64,000 nucleotides of DNA, from the NCBI GenBank assembly GCA_022783665.1, contig JALFZJ010000063.1, positions 1 to 64,000 on the forward strand, written 5' to 3'. The position numbers and the translations under genes were made by a program. This stretch comes from Arcanobacterium sp. GTDB lineage: Bacteria > Actinomycetota > Actinomycetes > Actinomycetales > Actinomycetaceae. The notes below the pieces were generated by a model. That model had not been told where the DNA came from and made no database searches. It was given only the letters and a program-made list of their open reading frames with translations. Below are positions 1-8,831 of the stretch, piece after piece (position 1 is the stretch's first letter; every line of letters starts with the position of its first letter).

Positions 1-148
1 ACCAGCAAGCCGCAGCCAAACATCGAGCCAACCGTAACACCCGCCGCTGGGGCAACGGCCTCGATTGGAACGAGCTCCACACCCACACACCCTACCGCAA
101 CGACTACTAACCCAAAATCAATAACTTTTGTCCGCTAGCCCTAATACG

Positions 149-1486
149 GGCTAATACCCAAAAATTGTTGCTTATGACGGCGTGTCGTTAGCGTCCGGCC
201 CAGCCTTTGCGGATGTGGAGGCTGTCTTCCCAGGGTTGTTGGGTGTTGATAGCTTTATCGATTTCCACGGGCTCGTCAGGGGTGTCTTTGACGGGTTTAA
301 CTGCTGGGGGTGATGATGTTGCTTGCGAAGCTTTCTTGGGGTCTAGGGTCGATTGAGCGGTGGTAGAGCCAGTAGTCGATAGCGGTGAGCATATGCTCTT
401 GTGTCCAGCCCCGGTGAGCATACAGGAAGGCTTTCAGTGGCGAGTTCACGCCTCCTTCAAGCGGGTTAGTTGTTGAGGCGAGCTGGCTTGTTATATCACG
501 ATCCTTTTCAAGGAAGGCGAACAAGACTCCGTCTTTGACATACCGGTCTAGGGAACGTACTTGGGTGCGTGTGGGTTTGTGGGTGTGCCACCATTTCTTG
601 TTCTTGCGCGCGAAGGTGGGGATCTGGTCGGGTCTGACCTGGTCACGGTAGGTTTTCTCCTCAAGCCAGGTGTCGTAGAGTTCGTGGAAAATGGCGAGTT
701 TCTTTTGCCAAGCGATCGCCTCGTCGGTGGTGGTGATCTTGGTCAGGTCTAGCCCGAGGTGGTAGAGGGCTTTATGCTGCTGTGTTTTAGGCCGTATCGT
801 GGTGATGGTTCTAATGTTGCGTTGGATATGAACTAGGCAGCGTTGAATGCGCGTGGTTGGCCAGCATTCTTTAATCGCCGCGAGTGCCCCGGAATTACCA
901 TCAGTAACAACCATGATCGGGGCAGGAATACGTGACAGGAGCGCCCGGTAGGCTTCCTTATTTTCTTTGTGGCACAACTGGTAGGCGATCACCCCGGAGC
1001 TCGTGTAGGCCACCAGAGCACACCAGCCGTAGGGAATATAAGTCCCGTCTATGAAGACTTGATCATACACCTCACCCGTGACCTGCCAGATCGGGCGGGT
1101 CGACCAGCACCAGGCATGGTCACGATCCCACGTGGTTAAGGATTGCCTTTGGAGTCGCAGGGGTAGGGTGTCAGTGACGTAGGCAAGGAAGTGCCGAAAC
1201 TGTTTCTCCTTGGTCTGCCGGTCGTGTTTCGTGGTCGTGCTGTACCGGCAATCGGGGCAATACCAGCGTTGGCTACCAGAAGGATTCTTACCATTTTTCT
1301 TCATTGCTAGAGCGCATAAGGGGCATGTGCGAGCACGTGTACTTCGAGTTTTCACTCGACGTACATATACCGTGCAATGTCAAGGAAGGTAACGCTTTTA
1401 GCCCCCGTGACCTAAAAGACCACGACTTTACCCCGTCACAACAACGAAAAACCCAATCTTAAGCAACGATTTTTGGGCATTAGGCC
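149..1486 (-). mobile_element. IS1249-like insertion sequence (IS256-superfamily type), apparently complete
   Basis: Imperfect terminal inverted repeats: left GGCTAATACCCAAAAATTGTTGCTTA (from 149) versus reverse complement of right end GGCCTAATGCCCAAAAATCGTTGCTTA (ending 1486), flanking one transposase ORF. No obvious target-site duplication. Confidence 0.75.
297..1355 (-). CDS. IS1249-like transposase
   Basis: 352 aa; N-terminal CPLC...CPDC zinc-ribbon, FIDGTYIP and VVTDGNSG catalytic-type motifs, RCLVHIQRN, TNPLEGG C-terminal motif. Confidence 0.8.
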   Translation of the reverse strand: MKTRSTRARTCPLCALAMKKNGKNPSGSQRWYCPDCRYSTTTKHDRQTKEKQFRHFLAYVTDTLPLRLQRQSLTTWDRDHAWCWSTRPIWQVTGEVYDQVFIDGTYIPYGWCALVAYTSSGVIAYQLCHKENKEAYRALLSRIPAPIMVVTDGNSGALAAIKECWPTTRIQRCLVHIQRNIRTITTIRPKTQQHKALYHLGLDLTKITTTDEAIAWQKKLAIFHELYDTWLEEKTYRDQVRPDQIPTFARKNKKWWHTHKPTRTQVRSLDRYVKDGVLFAFLEKDRDITSQLASTTNPLEGGVNSPLKAFLYAHRGWTQEHMLTAIDYWLYHRSIDPRPQESFASNIITPSS

Positions 1487-1661
1487 CAACATCCGGGTAC
1501 TGCCATGGGGCTCTCCAGCTCGGAAAACCCGCGCCGCCGGGCGAGGAGGGGGTGCGGAGTGCGCCCTGGTTGGCGAGTTCAGGTTGAGAGGGCGTGAGTT
1601 GAACTCGTCTTTGTAGGTCGTTCACCTACTCGAGAGTCAAATCCGCAGATTCTCATCCATA

Positions 1662-1697
1662 TTTACATGTAACTATTGGTCGTAATCTACATGTAAA
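1662..1697. promoter_or_regulatory. Paired palindromic operator-like sites upstream of the Phd-like/hsdM genes
   Basis: TTTACATGTAA (1662-1672) and CTACATGTAAA (1687-1697), both built on palindromic TACATGTA with centres 24 bp apart, about 80 bp upstream of the antitoxin start. Confidence 0.45.
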
Positions 1698-1774
1698 GAT
1701 GCCGCGTTTTTCCGTCCATGACCCCAGCTTGTGTGGGAGACTTGAGGTGGTCCGTAAGAACGAAAGGGAGACTC

Positions 1775-1981
1775 ATGGCGACCAAGAAGCGCAAGGTTCC
1801 GATGCGTCACATCAACATCGGTGATCTTTCACGTGGTCAGGCATCGCGCCTGATCAAGGAGGCGTCAGACAAGGACGAGCCTGCTTACGTTCTGCGCTAC
1901 GGAAAACCGATCGCCGTGGTGATCTCGAACGACCGCTACGAGCGACTGATGAATGAAGGAATCGACCCGAGTGAGCACTGA
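1775..1981 (+). CDS. Phd/YefM-like type II antitoxin-fold protein
   Basis: ATG at 1775 preceded by AAGGGAG; product MATKKRKVPMRHINIGDLSRGQASRLIKEASDKDEPAYVLRYGKPIAVVISNDRYERLMNEG resembles Phd/YefM (INxxDL...GKPxAVVIS..RYE). Confidence 0.65.
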   Translation: MATKKRKVPMRHINIGDLSRGQASRLIKEASDKDEPAYVLRYGKPIAVVISNDRYERLMNEGIDPSEH

Positions 1982-2999
1982 CAGACTTACTAGCCACGTT
2001 GCTTTGATTTGGAACATCGCAGAGATTCTCCGTGGCGACTATAAGGAACACGAGTACGGCGACGTCGTGTTGCCTTTCACTGTGCTGACCCGACTCGATT
2101 CCGTTCTCGTGGATACGAAGCAAGCAGTCCTGAATATCAAGGCCACCTCCGTTCCGAGCAAGATCAAGGAGCTGCAGTACGTCAAGGCTACGGGCTACCC
2201 GTTTTGGAATACGTCGAACTTCACGCTCAAGACCTTGTTGGATGACCCGGACAATCTTGAGCAGAACTTGAGTTACTACGTGCAAGCGTTCGCGCCTGCC
2301 GCGCGTGAAGTGATGGAGGCGTACAGCTTCTACAACGTCATCGAACGCCTCGACAAAGCAGGCCTGCTGTATCAGGTGCTCAGCGAGTTCACGTCCTCAA
2401 AGGTTAACCTTCACCCTGACGTAGTCAGTAACGACCAGATGGGCTACATCTTCGAAGAGCTCATCCGCCGATTCTCCGAACTGTCGAATGAAACCGCTGG
2501 TGAACACTTCACCCCGCGCGAAGTCATAAGCTTGATGGTCAATCTTCTCTTCAATCCAGAAGAAGACATCAACCGGCTTTGTGCAGACGGTGCTATGGCG
2601 TCGCTGTATGACCCCGGGGTCGGCACCGGCGGAATGCTCTCGATCGCTGCGCAGCATGTTGAGGATCTGAATGACACTGCCCGCCTCGAGGTCTACGGGC
2701 AAGAGCTCAACCCGCAGACGTATGCGGTGGCTAAGTCGGACATCATGATCAAGGGCGAAAGCCAGGAACGCATCTACTTTGGCAACTCGCTCACCAATGA
2801 CCAGACGGCGGGCCTCCACTTTGACTACATGCTGTGCAAACGTTGGATTGAGACGTTGATACAAAATCGTAGTGTGTGCGATTATGTGCTGGCTGCGTGC
2901 AATAATGCCCTAGCACGCGAAATGCTAGGTCCGTGGCGATGCTGCGCTCACAGTTACACGAGTGGACCTTCCGCCATTTGCTTTGTTGGGAGCGCATGA
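1971..2999 (+). pseudogene. Type I restriction-modification methyltransferase HsdM, 3'-truncated
   Basis: GTG start at 1971 overlapping the antitoxin stop; HsdM_N-like N-terminus, FTPREVISLMV, SAM-binding DPGVGTGGM. Homology stops at FDYMLC just where the NPPY/F motif should follow (~2838); the tail is unrelated. Confidence 0.8.
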
Positions 3000-3082
3000 G
3001 GCAGCTATCGGACGGATTGTGCACCCAGACTTCCTCTTCGAATAACGGGCGTCAAAATGTTTGAGAAAGCGTCGAATTGTAT

Positions 3083-4219
3083 TCAGTGGCTATTGCTCGG
3101 AGGGGTCTGGAACCCATAGCTAATTGGAATGTATGGATCGTCTCGTAGCCTCTTTGTCAGGGTTTTGTCGTTGACGATTATGGCGACCGATGCTCTTGCT
3201 CTTGTGATCCCGACGTAGAAGAGGCAAGCGCTCTTATCGGCCAACGGTGTGCCGTCTGCAATCAGCTTGAGCATGGGATTGGTCGGAACAATGATTACCC
3301 TTTCGTAGGTAAGCCCCTTGACTGTTCCGATGTTTTTGAATTCCAGATCAATGAGGTGTTTGCCAGATGCCTTACTGGCCCGAAGGGGTATCGGATGATA
3401 CTTCTCGAGATAGGTTGCCAGGTGTCGTTCGTGCACCAGAAAGACACCGTCGTGTCCAGTTACCGTCTGATTTTGGGAGTTTGTTGGTGCAAAGCCGAGG
3501 TCACTGGGGAAAATACGGTCTGAGAAGTTAGCGATTTTCTGGTTTGATCGCCAGGTTTGACTTAGGTCTTTTACTGCAAGGCGACTCGCCGATTCGTATG
3601 TGCGGTACCAGTTGATCAGTGCTAGGCGATCTGCATTTCGGTTCTTCGTCGAAATTTGATCGCTATCAAGTAGCGATTGTCTGACATCACCAACCAAGAG
3701 TAGATGGGGTCTCGAACCATTTAAGAGTCTGTCGATGATATCGAGGCTTTTCCGGCTGATGTCTTGAACTTCGTCGATGATGATTTCGTCGTAGATGCGA
3801 GCTAGTCGATTTTCAACTGCGCCTTGCATCGCTTCGGCAATCTTGACCGCAAGCTCGGGCAGCATTTCTTTGTATATCGATCCATTTGAGGAGAAATAGC
3901 GCGGCATGCCACGTAACTTATAGAGGTCTTTTGGGTGCATTGCACGGTCAAAAATGAATCCTGTGGGGCGCGTGGCCGGGAATAGAATAGGCAGATATGG
4001 TCGGACGTAGTGTCGGATCAGGAATGCATACCATCCCATGACATCGGGCATCTGGGACTGGCTGCATGCTGTAGATAGTCGCGAAACGAGTTCCTCTTGC
4101 CCCGATTCAGTGAGTGTGATGACCAGCCGTCGCTTCTGATCATCCGGGTGAGCGCATCTTTGAACGATGAGCTCGGTCTTCCCAGCCCCAGCACAGGCGT
4201 GAACGAAGTTATGGATCAC
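3083..4219 (-). CDS. UvrD/Rep-like superfamily 1 helicase, short (GajB-like)
   Basis: 378 aa with GAGKT (motif I), IIIDEVQD (II), LLVGDVRQSL (III), QTWRSNQKI (IV), GTVKGLTYERVII (V), LFYVGITRA (VI). Confidence 0.75.
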   Translation of the reverse strand: MIHNFVHACAGAGKTELIVQRCAHPDDQKRRLVITLTESGQEELVSRLSTACSQSQMPDVMGWYAFLIRHYVRPYLPILFPATRPTGFIFDRAMHPKDLYKLRGMPRYFSSNGSIYKEMLPELAVKIAEAMQGAVENRLARIYDEIIIDEVQDISRKSLDIIDRLLNGSRPHLLLVGDVRQSLLDSDQISTKNRNADRLALINWYRTYESASRLAVKDLSQTWRSNQKIANFSDRIFPSDLGFAPTNSQNQTVTGHDGVFLVHERHLATYLEKYHPIPLRASKASGKHLIDLEFKNIGTVKGLTYERVIIVPTNPMLKLIADGTPLADKSACLFYVGITRARASVAIIVNDKTLTKRLRDDPYIPISYGFQTPPSNSH

Positions 4220-4221
4220 GA

Positions 4222-5856
4222 TTATCCACGTGCCCCGATCACGACGCTGCGAAGCGCGTTAATTGCGTCTTTGATGTATTCAGGAGGATTGAGCCTTTCT
4301 GGCGAAGTCGCAATTTTGAGCGCCGTAGCCGTCTTGTGGGTCGACATCCAATCCAAAAGGTCTGTCTCGTTGTCTATCCCGAGAACTGTTCGAAGCGTAT
4401 CTTCATGATTCGCCGACTTAATCTGATACTCGAGTGTCCTCCCTAAGTTGGGGTGGCCAACGAAGAGCTCACGTTCGTTGGGTTTTGTGAAGTCCTTTAT
4501 CTTGTCCTGCCAGTGTTCGGGGGTCTTTCCATCGTTGTCACGTAGCGCCACAAGTGGTCGATTCAGCACTGAAGCCAGCTCGAATCCTCGACGGAATGAG
4601 ACCCCACCGATTGATATGACGTCCACACCGTAGTCGAGAGGCTCAGCACCGTACTTATCGGCAAAGAATCTGTTGAAAACGATTTCGTCGGAAGGCCCTT
4701 CAACCAGCACGGCCTTTTTCGCCAGGACAAGTCGTAACGTGTCGAATCCAGAAAGCCTTTTGAAGTACTCTGACGTGGCATCGCTAAGATCTTGAAATGC
4801 ATGGGCGGTGCCCTCGTGTAGGAGAACCAGCTGGTCTAGGCCAAGGCGGTTGAGGACGTATGAGCTGTGGGTGGTGACGAGCACCTGCCGTCCCTCACGT
4901 GCTGCTGAAATATATGAAAGCAGCTCACGCAAGCTTGTATGGCTGAGGTGGTTCTCTGGCTCTTCAACCAGTAGATAGGCGGAAGATTCAGAGGACCGTC
5001 CCATCGCAAGAACCGTTTTCGCTATCGCCTGCGTTCCCTTGCCGGACTGGGAAAATGGGACCTTGTCTATTGCAGGCACCAAAGTGTTTGCCCATGATGA
5101 GGAGCGTGACTGATCGACTTGGATACCAAGCTTCAACCTGTCAAACGCGGAAAGATCCGAGCCCAACGCTCCGTCAAGCACCGTTAACAATCCGTCGCCT
5201 AATGATGCCCTCATTTTACGGTGCTCAACTGAGACGTGGTTGCGTACCTTAGGGTCAAGGCGTTCTTCGACGATCTGCCGGGTGTAGTAGTCCATACCTC
5301 GATCTGAACGAATCGTGCGCGTATCGATGACGGCAACCCCGAGTTCTTTGGGACGTCGATAAAGAACTTGGTCGGCAAAATCTCGCCAATCGAGGCGGTA
5401 GTACTCAACTGGGAGGATATGGGGACAATTTTCTTCTCGAAAGTACTGCTCAATCTCTTCCGAATAATCAGGGTCGGGATATGCGTGAATGCAAAGACCG
5501 ACGCTATCCTCCTTGAGCATGTTGTGAATGCCCCGCATCTTCTGGGATTCCCCGTTTGGAATCTCAAGATGTATATCGATACGAAACTCCGGAATCGCAG
5601 GAAGCGGATCGCCGGCCTTCGTATTAGAGAGTGCATCGAAGAAAGTGTCGACAAGTTCCATATTGAACCAATAGGGGTTGACCGCTTCACTCGCAGACAT
5701 CCCCTCGAACTTGCCAGTGAGTGCCATCGTGATCGCTTCGAGCAGAGTGGACTTACCCGCTTCATTCGCGCCTACGATGATATTCATTTCGCGGTGAGGA
5801 TTGAGAATTAGCTCTTTGAACTTTCGGTAGCCACGAATATGGACCTTCGCGATCAC
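4222..5856 (-). CDS. OLD-family ATPase with C-terminal TOPRIM nuclease (GajA-like)
   Basis: 544 aa; Walker A GANEAGKST, YLLVEEPENHLS, VTTHSSYVLNRL, TOPRIM AVLVEGPSDEIVFNRFF and ALRDNDG. Confidence 0.8.
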   Translation of the reverse strand: MIAKVHIRGYRKFKELILNPHREMNIIVGANEAGKSTLLEAITMALTGKFEGMSASEAVNPYWFNMELVDTFFDALSNTKAGDPLPAIPEFRIDIHLEIPNGESQKMRGIHNMLKEDSVGLCIHAYPDPDYSEEIEQYFREENCPHILPVEYYRLDWRDFADQVLYRRPKELGVAVIDTRTIRSDRGMDYYTRQIVEERLDPKVRNHVSVEHRKMRASLGDGLLTVLDGALGSDLSAFDRLKLGIQVDQSRSSSWANTLVPAIDKVPFSQSGKGTQAIAKTVLAMGRSSESSAYLLVEEPENHLSHTSLRELLSYISAAREGRQVLVTTHSSYVLNRLGLDQLVLLHEGTAHAFQDLSDATSEYFKRLSGFDTLRLVLAKKAVLVEGPSDEIVFNRFFADKYGAEPLDYGVDVISIGGVSFRRGFELASVLNRPLVALRDNDGKTPEHWQDKIKDFTKPNERELFVGHPNLGRTLEYQIKSANHEDTLRTVLGIDNETDLLDWMSTHKTATALKIATSPERLNPPEYIKDAINALRSVVIGARG

Positions 5857-8828
5857 GACGCCACCACCTGTTTGATCATGGCGACGATGTCGTCGTGTTT
5901 GAGCTGCGGGGAGAATTGGACGTTGATGTTTTCGTCGCTGATGGATTCGAAGAACTTCTTGGCGGCTTTGAACCGTAGCTTCTCTGATCCGCGCAGATCA
6001 GTCTGGGCGTTGACATCTTTGGTCTCGATGACGAAGTTCAGTGACGTTCTGCCGTCTGCGCCTTTGAGCACGTACATGAAGTCCGGGCTTGTGGTGCCGC
6101 CGAAATAGACGGGGATCCGGATGGAACGCCTCGGGATCTTGCCATAGACGACGACTTCATCGAGCACGTCAGAGTCTTGGATGTTGTCTTTCTCCTTCGG
6201 GGAATCGTAGACGAACGCGTCGTAGAGGAACTTGTCGGGAACGTTCGTGGTGGCATCACGGTAGATACCGATGTTGCCTTGCACGATGTCACGCAATGGT
6301 TGACCGTTCGGTTCGGTGAGCGCGGTGGCTCCCAGAGAGGCGTCGATGCGAGTGTAGGAGAAACGGTTGATGAACTCGCGCTGCATCCACTCGTGGAACT
6401 CGGTGACGAACTTGCCGAGCGTGGCCTTATTGAAGAACCCCTCCGGTAGCGGGCGCTTCGCGTTGTATCGCACGAGACCAGCATGGATCGCCTTGATCGG
6501 CAGGTAGGTTTGCAGATAAGCGGCCTTCAGCCAGTCTGCGTACGTGAGCGTGTCATCGATAGAGAACACAGCTCTGGTGGATGTTTTCGCGATCAGTTCG
6601 CCCTCATCGTCGCGCTCGATGGTCTCTTGCGTGAACCGTCCCGTCTGAGCGGTGTAGATGCCCGAGTCCAGAATCGTGTCGATACAGGCGTCGATTTCCT
6701 TGTCGATGAGATCTTCGAGGCGCAGGTAGTACTTGGCGTTGACCGCTTCCCACAGCTCTTTGAGCTCGGCGTAACGCCCGGGGCGGATACCGACCTTGGT
6801 TTTGGACTTGTTCGTCACGACCTTGTCAGGCTTGAGCTTGCCCACGTTGAACTGCGGGTAGCGATCCAAGAGCTCTTGCTCCTTGCCCTCAAGCACGTTG
6901 TAGTCACGATCGATGAGGTTGTGTGTGCGCCACAGGTCGAAGAACAAATCGTCTTCGCTCATACCGAGCTGGGCGGCAACCTTGGGCAAGAGGTCCTTCA
7001 CCGACGGTGCCGCAACCGCAACATCAGAGTTAATCTCGCTGATCAGGGAGTTAGCGAACGATTTTTCCGTGTAGTCAATCAGATAGGTCAGGTAGAACTG
7101 TTCGTGTGCGAGCCGGGTACCGCTAACATCCACAGGCAACCTCAGGCCACGCCCCACTTCCTGCAGCTTCGAAATCTCAGAGCCCGATGAGCGCAGCTTG
7201 ACGATCTGAAACACGTTGGGGTTGTCCCACCCTTCTCGCAGCGTCCACTTCGAGAAAATGAACCGCATCGTATTCGGCGTACCATCGGGGTTGGTGAACG
7301 AGAGCAGTGCTTGTTTGTCACGCAGAATCTGATCAACCTCAGCTTGGATCGCCTCATCACTGGAGGAATTATCCGCAGAGAAATAGCCACCGTTCGTGGC
7401 AGCCACATCCGCCAGTGACGCACGCAGATAGGCAAGATAGTCCTGGCCAACCGTCGAGGTGTCACCTGCGTGCTTATCGATGAGTTCTCTCAGTTTGGCA
7501 GTGAGAAGGTCATGGAAGCGCGCACGCAGATGACCTGGCCCGTCCTCGCCACGGTAGGACTCAATCGAGTCGATGAAAAACAGCGTGAGCGTCTTGACTT
7601 TGGTGGAGCGCCGGTAATTCTCCCACTCGGCCTCAAAGTGATTATCGAGAGCCTGCTTCATCATCACGCTCTGATACGTCTCCGAATACACACGCGCAGC
7701 CAGAATGTCGCCAGTGGCGAGGATTTGCCCGTTCGACAACGTGACACCGGATTTAATCAGCGCGTCCTCGGTCTTGCCCACACCGTCGATCGTGATTCCC
7801 GCGAAATCGCCATCTACATCGCCAAGAGACTCACCCACCCGTAGCGTGTTGGACTTGCCGGTATCGAGGTTGTTGAACGTCGCGCTCTTCGGCTTTGAAC
7901 GCGACATTCCGGTGAGTTTCAGCCGCACAGACTCGCTACCGTCGTCTTGGGGGTATTGGATCGCCACACCCTTGACGAGCTGCTCGTTGAACGCTTCAAC
8001 CGAGCCGAGGTTGAACACGAGATTGTTGTAATCCGTCGCCCCGGACTTATCCAGCTTCGGGAAAGTCGCCCCGAAACGGAAAATCGCTTGCGGCTGGATC
8101 TGATCGAGGAGTACCTGGTAGGCCTTATTCTCGCGCCGGAACCGGTGCGGCTCATCAATGATCACCACAGGCCTGGTCATCGCCAACGCCTCATAGGGCT
8201 GGCTCGACATCCCCAGCACCGACTGGTCATACACCGCCGCCATCGTCGCCTTCGACTGCAACATCCCATCAGTCATCAACAACGCACTGATCCGTCCCTT
8301 CGCCAGCCTCGAGGCTTGTACGAAATTCGAAATCGCCGAGGGGAACATCTTCCGGCCCTTGCGTCGCTTCTGCGGATCCAGCACCTCCAGATCCAACTTG
8401 AAACGCCCACCGTAGGTGTCATCAAAATACTGGCGGGCATAGTCCGCCTTCATAAACGACCGGGTACCTTCCTTAATCGGAGTCGACGGCACCAAAATGA
8501 TGAACTTGTGGAACCCGTAGAGCCGGTACAGCTCAAACATCAGCTGCGTATACACCAAGGTCTTACCCGTGCCGGTCTCCATCTTGATATCCACACCCAG
8601 CACACCATCATCAGTGCGGGTACGCCACGAGCGCGGCACCGCCGCCACGCCCTCAACAGCCCCGGCCTGCAACTGCGAAATATTGTGCGCAATCTGCGGA
8701 TCACCCACATCAAACACCGGGTTCGCCTCCGACGGAGAAGCAAGACTCACATCAACATCCGTGAACACGCCCGTCGCTGCGACAAGTGCACGCTGCTGGT
8801 GATCGAGCGTTTGAAGCCTGATCTGCAT
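5853..8828 (-). CDS. Type III restriction endonuclease Res subunit
   Basis: 991 aa; DIKMETGTGKTLVYTQL Walker A, VVIIDEPHRFR, FSKWTLREGWDNPNVFQI helicase motif, C-terminal FVIETKD nuclease-like motif; downstream of mod. Confidence 0.92.
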   Translation of the reverse strand: MQIRLQTLDHQQRALVAATGVFTDVDVSLASPSEANPVFDVGDPQIAHNISQLQAGAVEGVAAVPRSWRTRTDDGVLGVDIKMETGTGKTLVYTQLMFELYRLYGFHKFIILVPSTPIKEGTRSFMKADYARQYFDDTYGGRFKLDLEVLDPQKRRKGRKMFPSAISNFVQASRLAKGRISALLMTDGMLQSKATMAAVYDQSVLGMSSQPYEALAMTRPVVIIDEPHRFRRENKAYQVLLDQIQPQAIFRFGATFPKLDKSGATDYNNLVFNLGSVEAFNEQLVKGVAIQYPQDDGSESVRLKLTGMSRSKPKSATFNNLDTGKSNTLRVGESLGDVDGDFAGITIDGVGKTEDALIKSGVTLSNGQILATGDILAARVYSETYQSVMMKQALDNHFEAEWENYRRSTKVKTLTLFFIDSIESYRGEDGPGHLRARFHDLLTAKLRELIDKHAGDTSTVGQDYLAYLRASLADVAATNGGYFSADNSSSDEAIQAEVDQILRDKQALLSFTNPDGTPNTMRFIFSKWTLREGWDNPNVFQIVKLRSSGSEISKLQEVGRGLRLPVDVSGTRLAHEQFYLTYLIDYTEKSFANSLISEINSDVAVAAPSVKDLLPKVAAQLGMSEDDLFFDLWRTHNLIDRDYNVLEGKEQELLDRYPQFNVGKLKPDKVVTNKSKTKVGIRPGRYAELKELWEAVNAKYYLRLEDLIDKEIDACIDTILDSGIYTAQTGRFTQETIERDDEGELIAKTSTRAVFSIDDTLTYADWLKAAYLQTYLPIKAIHAGLVRYNAKRPLPEGFFNKATLGKFVTEFHEWMQREFINRFSYTRIDASLGATALTEPNGQPLRDIVQGNIGIYRDATTNVPDKFLYDAFVYDSPKEKDNIQDSDVLDEVVVYGKIPRRSIRIPVYFGGTTSPDFMYVLKGADGRTSLNFVIETKDVNAQTDLRGSEKLRFKAAKKFFESISDENINVQFSPQLKHDDIVAMIKQVVAS

Positions 8829-8831
8829 GAA

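Noticed and set aside
3-110. Partial frame ending HRANRNTRRWGNGLDWNELHTHTPYRNDY* at the left edge
   Set aside because: Only about 35 codons visible; family cannot be assigned.
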